From: an uncultured Psychromonas sp. | GTDB lineage: Bacteria; Pseudomonadota; Gammaproteobacteria; Enterobacterales; Psychromonadaceae | Direction of reading: 5' to 3' | Assembly (NCBI RefSeq): GCF_947489755.1 | Contig: NZ_CANLFB010000008.1 | Location: 62,001 to 126,000, forward strand | Length of the DNA: 64,000 bases | Part shown: one piece after another, positions 1 to 8,609 of the stretch | Layout: each line of letters opens with the position of its first letter | Position numbering within the stretch: the first letter of the stretch is position 1 | The notes under the pieces: model-generated | The model's input: only the letters and a program-made list of their open reading frames with translations | Told to the model about the DNA's origin: nothing | Database searches by the model: none | Position numbers and translations under genes: made by a program

Positions 1-2
1 CG

Positions 3-2135
3 TTGCGCATTAGTGAGGCCATCTTAAAAGCCTCAGGTGTCGCCCGTTGCAAAGGTGTTGATGCTTTTGGCATTGCAGCGGAAATAGAAGAAAGCTTAAA
101 AGATCAAGAACAAGTCGATATTCATCATATTCAAGATGCAGTTGAAGCGTGTTTAATGAAGCATGGTCATATTGAATTGGCGCGTATTTACATTGAGTAT
201 CGTCACGACAGAGATATTGCACGAGAACGAAAGAGCCATTTGAACAATGAAATTGAAGGCTTAATTCAGCAAAATAACACTTTACTGTTAAATGAAAATG
301 CCAATAAAGATGGCAAAGTGATCCCAACACAACGTGATTTATTAGCGGGTATTGTCGCTAAACATTATGCTAAATCTTATATATTACCGCGTGATGTGGT
401 GAGAGCGCATGAACGAGGTGAAATCCATTACCATGACTTAGATTATGCTCCATTCTTCCCTATGTTTAATTGCATGTTAATTGATATTAAAGGCATGTTT
501 ACTCAAGGCTTTAAAATGGGTAATGCTGAAATTGAAGAGCCGAAATCAATTTCAACAGCGACCGCCGTCACCGCTCAGATTATTGCCCAAGTCGCTAGCC
601 ATATTTATGGTGGCACGACGATTAACGGAATAGATACCATACTGGCTCCCTATGTGACTAAAAGTTTTGAAAAACATTTAAAAATAGCACAACAATGGAA
701 CATTCCAGATGCGCATGCTTATGCAACTCAGCAAACTGAAATCGAATGTTATAACGCGTTTCAATCGTTAGAATATGAAGTTAACACTCTACATACGGCT
801 AATGGACAAACGCCTTTTGTCACTTTTGGGTTTGGTTTAGGGGCGGATTGGGAGTCGCGTTTAATTCAACAATCTATTCTAAAAAATCGTATTGCAGGGT
901 TAGGTAAAAATCGTAAAACGGCTATTTTCCCTAAATTGGTGTTTGCGATTAAAGATGGCTTAAACCATAAAGAAGATGACCAAAATTACGACATAAAACA
1001 ACTTGCCTTAGAATGTGCATCGAAACGAATGTATCCAGATATTTTAAATTATGACAAAGTAGTGGAAGTGACTGGCTCGTTCAAAACGCCAATGGGTTGC
1101 CGTAGTTTTTTAGATCGCTATGAAGAAAAAACCAATAACAAAACAGACAACGAAGAAAACAGCAGCAACAGCAATAACAATAGCAATAATAAAGAGGGCG
1201 AACTCATTCATGATGGGCGTAACAACCTTGGCGTTGTCAGCATTAACCTACCGCGTATTGCTTTAGAGGCAGAGGGAAGTGAATTACGCTTCTATAACTT
1301 ATTAGAAGCTCGTTTAATATTAGCTAAAAAAGCATTAGACACGCGTATTGAAAGACTGAGTGAAGTTAAAGCCAGTGTTGCACCCATTTTATATATGGAA
1401 GGAGCCTGTGGCGTTCGTTTAAAAGCGGATGATTGCGTTGCAGAGATCTTTAAAAACGGCCGCGCTTCAATTTCATTAGGGTATATCGGATTACATGAAA
1501 CTATCAATGCATTATATGGCGCGGATCTTCATATTTTTGACAGTGAAACAAAGCAGCAAAAAGCCTTAAAAATCATTACGCGTCTAAAGCAAGCCACTGA
1601 ACAATGGTCACAACAAACGGGTTATGCCTTTAGTTTATATTCGACCCCATCAGAAAACTTATGCGATCGTTTTTGTCGTTTAGATGCGAAACAATTTGGT
1701 GTATTAGAAGGGGTGACTGACAAAGGTTATTACACCAATTCTTTCCATTTAGATGTAGAAAAAGCAGTTAATCCTTACGATAAGCTAGATTTTGAAATGG
1801 CTTATCCGCCGATCGCCAGTGGCGGTTTTATTTGTTACGGCGAATATCCCAACATGCAGCATAACCTTAAAGCCTTAGAAAATGTTTGGGATTACAGTTA
1901 CACACGCGTTCCTTATTACGGCACTAATACGCCAATAGATGAATGTTATGAATGCCATTTTACTGGCGAATTTGATTGTACCAGTAAAGGATTTGTATGC
2001 CCAAGCTGCGGTAATTCTGATCCTGAGAAAGTGGCAGTAACTCGCAGAGTGTGTGGGTATTTGGGCAGTCCTGATGCTCGGCCTTTCAATGAAGGGAAAC
2101 AAGAGGAAGTGAAGAGAAGGGTTAAGCATTTGTAG
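3..2135 (+). CDS. nrdD: Anaerobic ribonucleoside-triphosphate reductase (NrdD), 5' end cut by window edge
   Basis: Class III ribonucleotide reductase, which reduces NTPs to dNTPs without oxygen using a glycyl radical. The reading frame is open to the window edge and the usual first residues are missing, so the gene starts outside. Visible at the C-terminus are a zinc-site pattern (CYEC and CPSC) and the radical loop RRVCGYLGSPDARPF, with the glycine at codon 2055-2057 in this frame. The end EEVKRRVKHL is where many homologues close. An Asn/Ser/Glu/Lys-rich low-complexity insert (about 1124-1198) sits between the conserved PMGCRSFL and the HDGRNNLGVVSINLPRIALE blocks. The activase gene nrdG is not adjacent but 2.6 kb downstream, beyond a cassette and a LysE-type gene. 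No clear terminator follows. Confidence 0.97.
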   Translation: MRISEAILKASGVARCKGVDAFGIAAEIEESLKDQEQVDIHHIQDAVEACLMKHGHIELARIYIEYRHDRDIARERKSHLNNEIEGLIQQNNTLLLNENANKDGKVIPTQRDLLAGIVAKHYAKSYILPRDVVRAHERGEIHYHDLDYAPFFPMFNCMLIDIKGMFTQGFKMGNAEIEEPKSISTATAVTAQIIAQVASHIYGGTTINGIDTILAPYVTKSFEKHLKIAQQWNIPDAHAYATQQTEIECYNAFQSLEYEVNTLHTANGQTPFVTFGFGLGADWESRLIQQSILKNRIAGLGKNRKTAIFPKLVFAIKDGLNHKEDDQNYDIKQLALECASKRMYPDILNYDKVVEVTGSFKTPMGCRSFLDRYEEKTNNKTDNEENSSNSNNNSNNKEGELIHDGRNNLGVVSINLPRIALEAEGSELRFYNLLEARLILAKKALDTRIERLSEVKASVAPILYMEGACGVRLKADDCVAEIFKNGRASISLGYIGLHETINALYGADLHIFDSETKQQKALKIITRLKQATEQWSQQTGYAFSLYSTPSENLCDRFCRLDAKQFGVLEGVTDKGYYTNSFHLDVEKAVNPYDKLDFEMAYPPIASGGFICYGEYPNMQHNLKALENVWDYSYTRVPYYGTNTPIDECYECHFTGEFDCTSKGFVCPSCGNSDPEKVAVTRRVCGYLGSPDARPFNEGKQEEVKRRVKHL

Positions 2136-2208
2136 CTTTTTTTTATGTTAGGTTGATTTTAATTGTATTTATTTTGTAAAAATATTATTTGTAAAGTATC
2201 TTAATTTA

Positions 2209-2493
2209 GAATGATTCGTCTGCGCTCATTGAGGCAGTTTGGTGTTTATTAACTTGGTGTTTCGCCCTGACGGCGACTTCATTTTCTTTGCACGAGCAAA
2301 GAAAACAGAAGCAAAAGAAAATCGCCCCAATTCGTTTTTTAATCTGAATTAATGACTACCTTCTTAACGCACCGTTCAGACGCCACATCCCTGTGGCGAG
2401 CTGAACTAGCAACGGCATCCATGCCTTATCTTGCTTGAAGGCATTCATTAATTCAGAAAACTCAACGGGGAGTTGTCGTAGCCGTGTTGATTT
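2209..2493 (-). repeat. Left arm of a large inverted repeat framing the DUF2971 cassette
   Basis: Read on the minus strand this stretch matches 3600-3892 along its whole length with many substitutions. Shared blocks include CTTCTTAACGCACCG, CTAGCAACGGC, CTCAACGGGG and AAAGAAAACAGAA. It holds three hairpins: 2282-2291 with 2296-2305 (perfect 10 bp, loop ACGA), 2381-2387 with 2392-2398 (perfect 7 bp) and 2421-2427 with 2438-2444 (7 bp). The same hairpin positions recur in the right arm with different bases, so structure is kept while sequence drifts. It fills most of the gap between nrdD and the DUF2971 gene. No coding potential was recognised. Confidence 0.85.
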
Positions 2494-2538
2494 CTCTTTT
2501 AGGTTTTACTTTATTGTTTTTGTAGGCTGGAGTAGTAA

Positions 2539-3384
2539 ATGATTTTATATAAATACGTTTCTTTTAATTCGGCAGTAAACATTATTAAAGGTAAATCACT
2601 GGGGTTTACATGCTTAGAGGATTTAAATGACCCATTCGAAGGAACTAACTTTGGTTTCTCTTCTTTAGGTGATGTCACTCCGCGTGCAGCAACAAGGGGA
2701 TTTAAAAATCACTTTTCTCATAATTATGCGGTTTTATCCCTAACCCGAAATCCTTTGAATTCTTTAATGTGGGCACATTATGGTGATTCGCATAAAGGAA
2801 TTGTAATAGGTATCGATATAGAATTAGCTAATTTAACCTCTTCTGATGAATTTATCATTCCCGCCCAATTAGGAGAAATTACTTATGTTTCTACTAAAAA
2901 CAAAGATCTAAATAGAATACCATCAATTGATAAACTTAATGAAATTAAAGAAAGCGATTTAAAATTTAAATCCGATATTAAGAGCTATTTAAAACAAGCT
3001 TTTTTATATAAATCTTTAGAATGGGGATATGAAGAAGAAGTAAGAGTTATTAAATCTCTTATTGATTTTAATTTTTCATACCATAACCCACTTCCGCTCA
3101 GTGAAGTGCTAAGTGATGTTAAAGGAAGTCGTTGGGATAAGCTTAGAAATAACGTATTAGGTCAACCGCTGTTTTGCTTTAATATTCCGGAAAATGCAAT
3201 CAAAGAAGTTTATTTGGGCGCCTGCTTTTACAGGAATATGTGTCGTTCTAATGAAGAAAAAGATAAGGAACTACATGACGAACAGTTAGATTATTTCAAA
3301 GTTCAAAATTTTGATTTGTTTGTTTGTGAGCCCGATTATTCTGGTTGGAATTTGAGTGCAAGTTTGGTAAATAAAAATAACTAA
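2539..3384 (+). CDS. DUF2971 domain protein
   Basis: A 281-residue soluble protein with the hallmarks of the DUF2971 family: an N-terminal LYKYVSF, then LNDPFEG near residue 30, SLTRNPLNSLMWAHYGDSHKGIVIGID in the middle (MWAHY and HKG are the family signature), and EEEVRVIK later. The biochemical role of the family is not established. Members are frequent in accessory regions. There is no signal peptide or membrane segment. The gene sits alone with a 49-residue gene inside two inverted structured repeats, between nrdD and nrdG, which suggests acquisition as a cassette. It is more AT-rich than the flanking nrd genes by eye. The start ATG at 2539 has only a weak upstream purine stretch. Confidence 0.8.
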   Translation: MILYKYVSFNSAVNIIKGKSLGFTCLEDLNDPFEGTNFGFSSLGDVTPRAATRGFKNHFSHNYAVLSLTRNPLNSLMWAHYGDSHKGIVIGIDIELANLTSSDEFIIPAQLGEITYVSTKNKDLNRIPSIDKLNEIKESDLKFKSDIKSYLKQAFLYKSLEWGYEEEVRVIKSLIDFNFSYHNPLPLSEVLSDVKGSRWDKLRNNVLGQPLFCFNIPENAIKEVYLGACFYRNMCRSNEEKDKELHDEQLDYFKVQNFDLFVCEPDYSGWNLSASLVNKNN

Positions 3385-3403
3385 TACTTAGAAGGGTATA
3401 AAT

Positions 3404-3553
3404 ATGGCTGTCAAACATATACCAACAGACGTTGTTCATAGTGGAACTAAAGGAGCTAAAACAGGTTGTGGCATTGAAACTAAAAAGCATTCTAGTCATT
3501 GGGTGGATTCACACCAAAAAATAACTTGCGATAAGAATGGCTGTAAAAACTAG
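3404..3553 (+). CDS. Small unknown protein (49 aa) in the DUF2971 cassette
   Basis: An ATG at 3404 is preceded by a good ribosome site (AGAAGGG at about 3390-3396). The frame runs 49 codons to TAG. The peptide begins MAVKHIPTDVVHSGTKGAKT, is basic and hydrophilic, and has three cysteines, two in a C-x4-C pair near its end (CDKNGC). It starts 20 bases after the DUF2971 stop in the same direction, so the two are probably co-transcribed. I do not recognise a family. The ribosome site and spacing make it likely to be real. A metal-binding partner protein is possible but unproven. Confidence 0.55.
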   Translation: MAVKHIPTDVVHSGTKGAKTGCGIETKKHSSHWVDSHQKITCDKNGCKN

Positions 3554-3599
3554 ATTTTAGACTTCTAACCTTTTATTTTACTGTAATTATTCAAAAAAA

Positions 3600-3892
3600 A
3601 TAAAACTCAATGTGGCTACGCTATGCCCCGTTGAGTTTTTCTGAATGAATCACTGCCTTTAGCAAGCTAAGGCAGGGAAGCCGTTGCTAGCGAACTTCGC
3701 GGCATGGACGCCGCGTATGAGCGGTGCGTTAAGAAGGCTGTTATTGATTCAGGTTAAAAAACGGTTCGGGTGGCCTTTCTTTTGGTTCTGTTTTCTTTGG
3801 CCATTTAAAGAAAATGAACACGCCGACAGGGCGGAATCCAAAGTTAGAATTTAGCTTAATGCTTCATCGAGCGAAGACGAGTTGTAATAAAA
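3600..3892 (+). repeat. Right arm of the large inverted repeat framing the DUF2971 cassette
   Basis: This is the inverted counterpart of 2209-2493. Internal hairpins are 3604-3610 with 3631-3637, 3654-3674 (one bulge), 3698-3703 with 3710-3715 (perfect 6 bp, GC-only) and 3791-3798 with 3807-3814 (perfect 8 bp). Each corresponds in position to a left-arm hairpin. The outer end (3861-3892) contains a motif around CGAGCGAAGACGA that recurs at 4001-4033. The arm occupies most of the 510-base gene-free interval before the LysE-type gene. No transposase or integrase lies nearby. Confidence 0.85.
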
Positions 3893-4000
3893 AACAAGTA
3901 GGGGATAGTCTTTTTGCATGTTGTGGGCAAGAAGTGTTCTTCTGATAATAAAAAGCAGAGTCACTGATAGAGTGAAAACACTGTTAATGAATACCAAGCT

Positions 4001-4033
4001 GTCTCAACGAATGAAGACGAACCGTAATTAAAA
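4001..4033 (+). repeat. Degenerate direct copy of the right-arm end motif
   Basis: Aligned with 3861-3892, about 22 of 31 positions agree, centred on GAAGACGA followed by GTAAT. The two copies are 140 bases apart. A third copy, inverted, lies at the outer end of the left arm (2209-2236). It may be a partly deleted second repeat unit. Confidence 0.5.
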
Positions 4034-4063
4034 TTTTGTTATATAAAAAGAATAAGGAAAAAT

Positions 4064-4711
4064 ATGGATTGGGCTCTCTTTAGTATATTTATCACTGTCG
4101 CTATTGCACATTTTTTGGCGCTCTTAAGTCCTGGGCCTGATTTTGTTCTGGTGGTTAAAAGTGCCATTAATAACGGACCTAAAAAATCGATTGGTGTTGC
4201 AGCGGGCATTGCTAGTGCGAATGCATTATATATTGCCCTTTGCTTGATCGGGGTTGGCTCTTTATTAGCTAGTTCTGTGATGATAATGATTGCGCTAAAA
4301 GTGGCGGGCGGATTGTTTCTTATTTATCTTGCAGTAATGGCTTTAATAGCGAAGAAGTCAGATTATCAAGATCTCGCTTTTTCTGGTGCTCAGGTAAAAG
4401 TAGAAACGACCTTTGTAAAAGAATTTATCACTGGATTTATGTCTGGTATTTTAAATCCTAAAAACCTTTTATTTTACTTAAGCTTATTCACTGTTGTATT
4501 AACTAAAGATGTAGATTTAAGTTTTAAAATTGGACTGGGAATATGGATGACGTCGGTTGTGTTTCTATGGGATCTGTCTGTGATTTACGTGTTGTCTAGA
4601 GACAAAGTGCGTAAAAAATTCTCTAAGTTAGCTTATTACATCGATAAGTGCACTGGTGTCATTTTAGGTCTTATTGGCCTAACTATCGTTAAATCTGCGC
4701 TTAGTAAGTAA
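4064..4711 (+). CDS. LysE/RhtB-family amino-acid exporter
   Basis: A 215-residue inner-membrane protein with six predicted membrane stretches. It shows the family signature LSPGPDFVLVVKSAINNGPK near residues 22-41 and the conserved GFMSGILNPKNLLFYLSLF in the middle. Proteins of this family export amino acids or derivatives (homoserine, threonine, lysine and others). The substrate cannot be read from sequence. An AAGGA ribosome site lies 7 bases before the ATG. Its stop is 4 bases before the nrdG start, so nrdG is now probably translated from the same message. That is an unusual partner for nrdG, and with the cassette it separates nrdD from nrdG. Confidence 0.9.
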   Translation: MDWALFSIFITVAIAHFLALLSPGPDFVLVVKSAINNGPKKSIGVAAGIASANALYIALCLIGVGSLLASSVMIMIALKVAGGLFLIYLAVMALIAKKSDYQDLAFSGAQVKVETTFVKEFITGFMSGILNPKNLLFYLSLFTVVLTKDVDLSFKIGLGIWMTSVVFLWDLSVIYVLSRDKVRKKFSKLAYYIDKCTGVILGLIGLTIVKSALSK

Positions 4712-4715
4712 ATAG

Positions 4716-5177
4716 ATGAATTATTCAAAATATTATCCAGTTGATGTTTTAAATGGTGAAGGTACTCGCTGTACTCTTTTTGTGTCCGGTTGTATTCATA
4801 ACTGTAAAGGGTGTTATAACCAATCTACTTGGTCTCCTGATGCTGGGGAATTGTTTACTGAACAACTGGCAGATCAAATTATTTTAGATCTCAATGATCA
4901 ACGTATTAAAAAACAAGGGTTAACCTTGTCTGGTGGAGACCCTTTACATCCTGCGAATGTAGATCAGGTTTTAACGCTGCTTAAACGAGTTAAACGTGAG
5001 TGTGAAGGTAAGGATATTTGGATGTGGACTGGATATTTGTTGGCGGAACTTAATGTTAAACAACAACAAGTTATTAAGCTGGTGGATGTGTTGATCGATG
5101 GCAAGTTTGAGCAAAACCTTGCAGACCCTTCATTGGCTTGGCGAGGAAGCTCAAACCAAGTGATACATTATTTATAA
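4716..5177 (+). CDS. nrdG: Anaerobic ribonucleotide reductase activating protein (radical SAM)
   Basis: A 153-residue radical-SAM activase that generates the glycyl radical on NrdD. The CX3CX2C iron-sulfur motif is C26, C30, C33 (SGCIHNCKGCYNQ). SGGDPL near residue 72 is the SAM-binding GGE-like motif. Length and ends match the E. coli enzyme. The ATG follows the stop of the LysE-type gene by 4 bases, without a strong ribosome site of its own. NrdD and NrdG act as a pair, so both should be induced without oxygen, yet the two genes are 2.6 kb apart here. Confidence 0.96.
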   Translation: MNYSKYYPVDVLNGEGTRCTLFVSGCIHNCKGCYNQSTWSPDAGELFTEQLADQIILDLNDQRIKKQGLTLSGGDPLHPANVDQVLTLLKRVKRECEGKDIWMWTGYLLAELNVKQQQVIKLVDVLIDGKFEQNLADPSLAWRGSSNQVIHYL

Positions 5178-5266
5178 TCATTATGTGAATGTTTTCGGCG
5201 TTGTTTTAATCAAACCCAATCCTAGGTTCGCATAACTAGGCTCGACTAATTGGATTAGAATAAGAG

Positions 5267-5314
5267 GTGCAATATAAACATTAATTAAATCATCAATTAA
5301 TGTTTATATTGCAC
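5267..5314. terminator. Perfect 20-bp hairpin between nrdG and the chemoreceptor gene
   Basis: Arms 5267-5286 and 5295-5314 are exact reverse complements with an 8-base loop (AAATCATC). The T-rich run TGTTTTTTATT follows directly on the plus strand, so it can terminate nrdG transcription. It also lies 3' of the convergent chemoreceptor gene. Confidence 0.75.
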
Positions 5315-5358
5315 TGTTTTTTATTGCACTGTTTTTTATTGCACTGTTTTTTATTGCA
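5315..5358 (+). repeat. Tandem 15-bp repeat, about three copies
   Basis: The unit TGTTTTTTATTGCAC occurs at 5315-5329 and 5330-5344, then at 5345-5358 lacking the last base. GCAC is also the last four bases of the preceding hairpin arm, so the repeat seems to have grown from the hairpin's 3' foot plus T-tract. Confidence 0.9.
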
Positions 5359-5447
5359 GCTTTTTATTACCGTTTTTAGCTAGGGCTTATCATTCAGTTC
5401 CTGTTAGAAGACGATTATCAGACACTTTTTTCGAGCTGCCTAATTTA

Positions 5448-7352
5448 CTACTTAAGTTTAAACTGTTTCACTACATCGGCTAACTGAGCATTTGCGTTAG
5501 CAAGGCTAATGGCTTCATGGTTAACGTCTTCACCACTGGTGGCAATCAATTCAACCATTTCACTGATTTTAGCCATGTTTCTATTTATTTCTTCTGCCAC
5601 GGCGCTTTGCTCTTCTGCAGCTGTCGCAATTTGTACATTGATGCCGTTAATCTCTTCTACGGATAAACTAATGTTATCTAAGTCGGTTACCACTAAGTTG
5701 ATTTGTGAAGAAGCTTCTTCACAACTTGCTTTGGTACCTTCCATTGTATTGGCAACGTTAGCGCCACTGGTTGTTAGTCTATTAATGGTATTTTGAATTT
5801 CAGTCGTACTTTCCTGTGTTCTAAAAGCCAGTGCTCTTACTTCATCTGCAACAACTGCAAAACCTCTGCCATGTTCACCGGCTCTTGCTGCTTCAATAGC
5901 TGCATTCAAGGCGAGTAGGTTAGTTTGATCGGCTATTGAACCAATAACGCTCAGTACTTTAGCTATCTCAGATATTTGTAATCCCATTTCACTGATATTT
6001 TGTGACACATTATCGACACTGGTGACTAATTGGCTAACGGTTTCAGTTGCGCCTCTAACGACTTCTTTTGATTGCTCTGCTTGTGTCGTGGTTCTACCTG
6101 TAAATTCAACGGCCTCGGTAGTATTTCTAGCGACATCATGAGAGGTTGCACTCATTTCTTCTAAGGCAGTGACCGCTTGTTCTGTTTCAGATTTATGATG
6201 ATTTAAGGTTGTTTTGTTCTCTTCTGTTAAACCTTGTAACCCAGTAATACTTGAGCCAATACGGTTAGAGGCTGTTGTAATATCTAACATCATATTTTGT
6301 AAGTGTGCGATAAACGTATTAATGTTTTCTGATATTTGTCCTAAATCATCACGACTAGTGACAGGAAGACGATGTGTTAAGTCGCCATTACCATTCGCTA
6401 ATTCTTGTACGGTTTTCTTAAGTTCAAGCACAGGTCTATAGGTGTAGCTCAGTAATAAGAAGATAATGAATGAACAAATAGAAATCAAAATCACTGTGGT
6501 GACTAAAACAGTCATTAATGATTTTTGAACTTTACTGTAAATGACGGATTCATCTAATGAAACGAGTAAGTGCCAGCTAGTTGAGTCGTTTAGCTTAATG
6601 GTTTCAAAATAAGCGACTTTATTAGCTCCTGCTAGCGTGTAAGAAACACTGCCTTTGTCGTTACTGTAAATATCATTTTTAAGTTTAGATAATTCAGGCG
6701 TATCCGATAAACGTGTTTTACCTGCAATATCGTTATTATTGGTTGATGCTAATGTTAGTCCTGAACCTTCATATAAACTGGCGGTTCCACCGTCAAATAC
6801 GGTGTCATTGACCATTGCTTGAAGGCCGTCTAGCTCCACGTCTGCTAGTAATACGCCTGCCAGTTGATTATCACGGTAAAAAGGGGCTGAAATACTGATC
6901 ATTAATTTGCCAGTACTACTGCCTGTATAGATGTCCGTAATGATAGTTGAGCGCTTATTTTTAGCTTGTTTATACCAGCCGCGTGAACGAGGATCATAGC
7001 TTGATGCATATTTACCTCTGTTACTGTTATAGGCTGAACCGTCTTCGTACCCAACAATGACGGCTGATGCTTCAGAGGTACGTTTAATTAACTTAAGTTC
7101 GGTAATAATGCTTAATTCATCTTTGCTAAGGGAGAATAAATCAGCTGTTGAGCTAATGCCTCTTGTTATTTTATCTACAAATTCATGGATCTTATCGCTG
7201 TTATTAGAGACTTTAAGCATTGAGTATCTATCAACATTATTGATTGTAAGAGAAGATTGTTGTTGATATGAAATGTAAGCAAGTGTTGCCATTGATATGG
7301 TTAATAACACAATAGCTGCAGATACAATGCGCCCTTTGAAGTTAAGATACAT
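5448..7352 (-). CDS. Methyl-accepting chemotaxis protein with amino-acid-type dCache sensor
   Basis: A 634-residue chemoreceptor. Membrane segment 1 is about residues 9-29, the periplasmic double-Cache domain about 35-275, membrane segment 2 about 279-303, HAMP about 304-357, then the methyl-accepting cytoplasmic domain with the conserved hairpin tip ([18 protein letters not shown]). In the Cache domain Y119, R124, W126, Y127, Y142 and D171 reproduce the pattern and spacing known for amino-acid-sensing receptors of the PctA type, so L-amino acids are the likely ligands (inference). It lies alone on the minus strand, convergent with nrdG. No che genes are in the window. Confidence 0.95.
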   Translation of the reverse strand: MYLNFKGRIVSAAIVLLTISMATLAYISYQQQSSLTINNVDRYSMLKVSNNSDKIHEFVDKITRGISSTADLFSLSKDELSIITELKLIKRTSEASAVIVGYEDGSAYNSNRGKYASSYDPRSRGWYKQAKNKRSTIITDIYTGSSTGKLMISISAPFYRDNQLAGVLLADVELDGLQAMVNDTVFDGGTASLYEGSGLTLASTNNNDIAGKTRLSDTPELSKLKNDIYSNDKGSVSYTLAGANKVAYFETIKLNDSTSWHLLVSLDESVIYSKVQKSLMTVLVTTVILISICSFIIFLLLSYTYRPVLELKKTVQELANGNGDLTHRLPVTSRDDLGQISENINTFIAHLQNMMLDITTASNRIGSSITGLQGLTEENKTTLNHHKSETEQAVTALEEMSATSHDVARNTTEAVEFTGRTTTQAEQSKEVVRGATETVSQLVTSVDNVSQNISEMGLQISEIAKVLSVIGSIADQTNLLALNAAIEAARAGEHGRGFAVVADEVRALAFRTQESTTEIQNTINRLTTSGANVANTMEGTKASCEEASSQINLVVTDLDNISLSVEEINGINVQIATAAEEQSAVAEEINRNMAKISEMVELIATSGEDVNHEAISLANANAQLADVVKQFKLK

Positions 7353-7587
7353 TGTTATTCTCCATGTAAGAGATTGAATTTAAGTAATAAGCCATGTGCA
7401 TTTTTATGTTCTCTCTGTGTGATACGCTAACATTTTATAGGGAAAACATTTTTTGTTTTTTTACCCCTATAGAGTTAGTTGGATGATAGTGTTTATCCTA
7501 GGGGATGTATATAATTCGCGACTATTTTTTGGCAAAATAAAATGTCTTGCGAAGGCCTGATTTTTGATATTAAGGAAGTAAATATTG

Positions 7588-8241
7588 ATGGACACTGATG
7601 GTGAGGAAGCGATGAATTGCAATGAAGTATTCGGATTGGGTGATAGTCGATTTTCATTCGCTGTGTATATCGCTAATCAACCTGCTATGCCTGAGTATCA
7701 GTCATTGACACAGTTAAAAGCACTTCAGAACGGTGAACTTCATACCATCGGGCAAGCTTGTGGAAATGGTTGGCGTAAGGTGTTTAATGTTTATGCTAAG
7801 TTGTTGTATGCCTTGGATAAAAATAATTTTACATTTGCTACTCTAGCACCGACTTGGCAGCAATATCGAGATCAGTATTTATTACAAGCGAATAGCGGTA
7901 CTGCATTAATTTTTAGCTCTCCTATTTTGAAAACATTAAAAGCAGTGAAAACATTCGAAACTTCAATGTCGGAGCTTTTAAAAGCTGATTGTTCAAATAT
8001 GAGTGCGATTAAAACCATACATATTATTTGTGGTAGAACTTATGCCAAACAATTAATTAACGAAGGGAAGTTGGCCACTGAATTATTGTGGTTAGATGAG
8101 GAGTTTGCTGTGGATATACAACAAGGTGTGGTTGTTTGTCCTTATTTTGATTACAGGCAATTATCTAACATTAAAATACAGCGTCTGTCAGAGATGCTAT
8201 CAGCCATCATAAAAGGGCAGAGCATCGATCTTAATTTATAG
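7588..8241 (+). CDS. Conserved protein of unknown function
   Basis: About 217 residues, soluble, with no signal peptide or membrane segment. An AAGGAAG ribosome site (7572-7578) serves either the ATG at 7588 or a TTG one codon earlier. I prefer the ATG. Notable stretches are GNGWRKVFNVYAKLLYAL in the first third and TIHIICGRTYAKQL in the middle, with a hydrophobic VVVCPYFDYRQLSN near the end. I do not recognise a characterised family. The gene is monocistronic, divergent from the chemoreceptor and followed by 368 bases without genes. Confidence 0.75.
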   Translation: MDTDGEEAMNCNEVFGLGDSRFSFAVYIANQPAMPEYQSLTQLKALQNGELHTIGQACGNGWRKVFNVYAKLLYALDKNNFTFATLAPTWQQYRDQYLLQANSGTALIFSSPILKTLKAVKTFETSMSELLKADCSNMSAIKTIHIICGRTYAKQLINEGKLATELLWLDEEFAVDIQQGVVVCPYFDYRQLSNIKIQRLSEMLSAIIKGQSIDLNL

Positions 8242-8609
8242 TTCTTATTTATTAAACTGAGAGACATTCATTAAACTGAGAAAATAGTATCTACCTATAC
8301 AATCTAAGCACATCCATCGTGTTTATTTGTTGATCAATAAGTTAAATATAATCGTACGTTTAATAAACAAGCTATTAACCAATTTAATGATTGCTTCACA
8401 TGGTGATGGCTTTTTTGTTACAGGCGATTGCACATTGGAAAGTTAAGCTTTACTCTAAGATTGAGTATTGCAGTTATCTAGATTTATTAAATAGCTCGTT
8501 TTATTCTTTTAAAATATAGCTAAGACTATGCTTTTACAATGCTAATCACATAATAAGAACATTATGCGAACAATTTCAGTAACTTTAAAAATGAAGACTA
8601 AACTAAAAA
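8242..8609. other. Gene-free stretch upstream of clpS
   Basis: This is AT-rich DNA with a short direct repeat (ATTAAACTGAGA at 8251 and 8270) and no open frame with a ribosome site. It should contain the clpS promoter, but I could not assign -35/-10 boxes with confidence. Confidence 0.5.

Noticed and set aside
2209-3892. Integron gene cassette with attC site
   Set aside because: The arms are inverted, not direct, and I see no paired core sites (GTTRRRY/RYYYAAC) or integrase.
2209-4033. Insertion sequence
   Set aside because: No transposase frame and no clear target duplication. The arms are too long and diverged for ordinary IS ends.
7474-7504. CCCCTA/TAGGGG inverted repeat upstream of the chemoreceptor
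   Set aside because: Only 6 bp with a 19-base spacer. Too weak to call an operator without conservation data.
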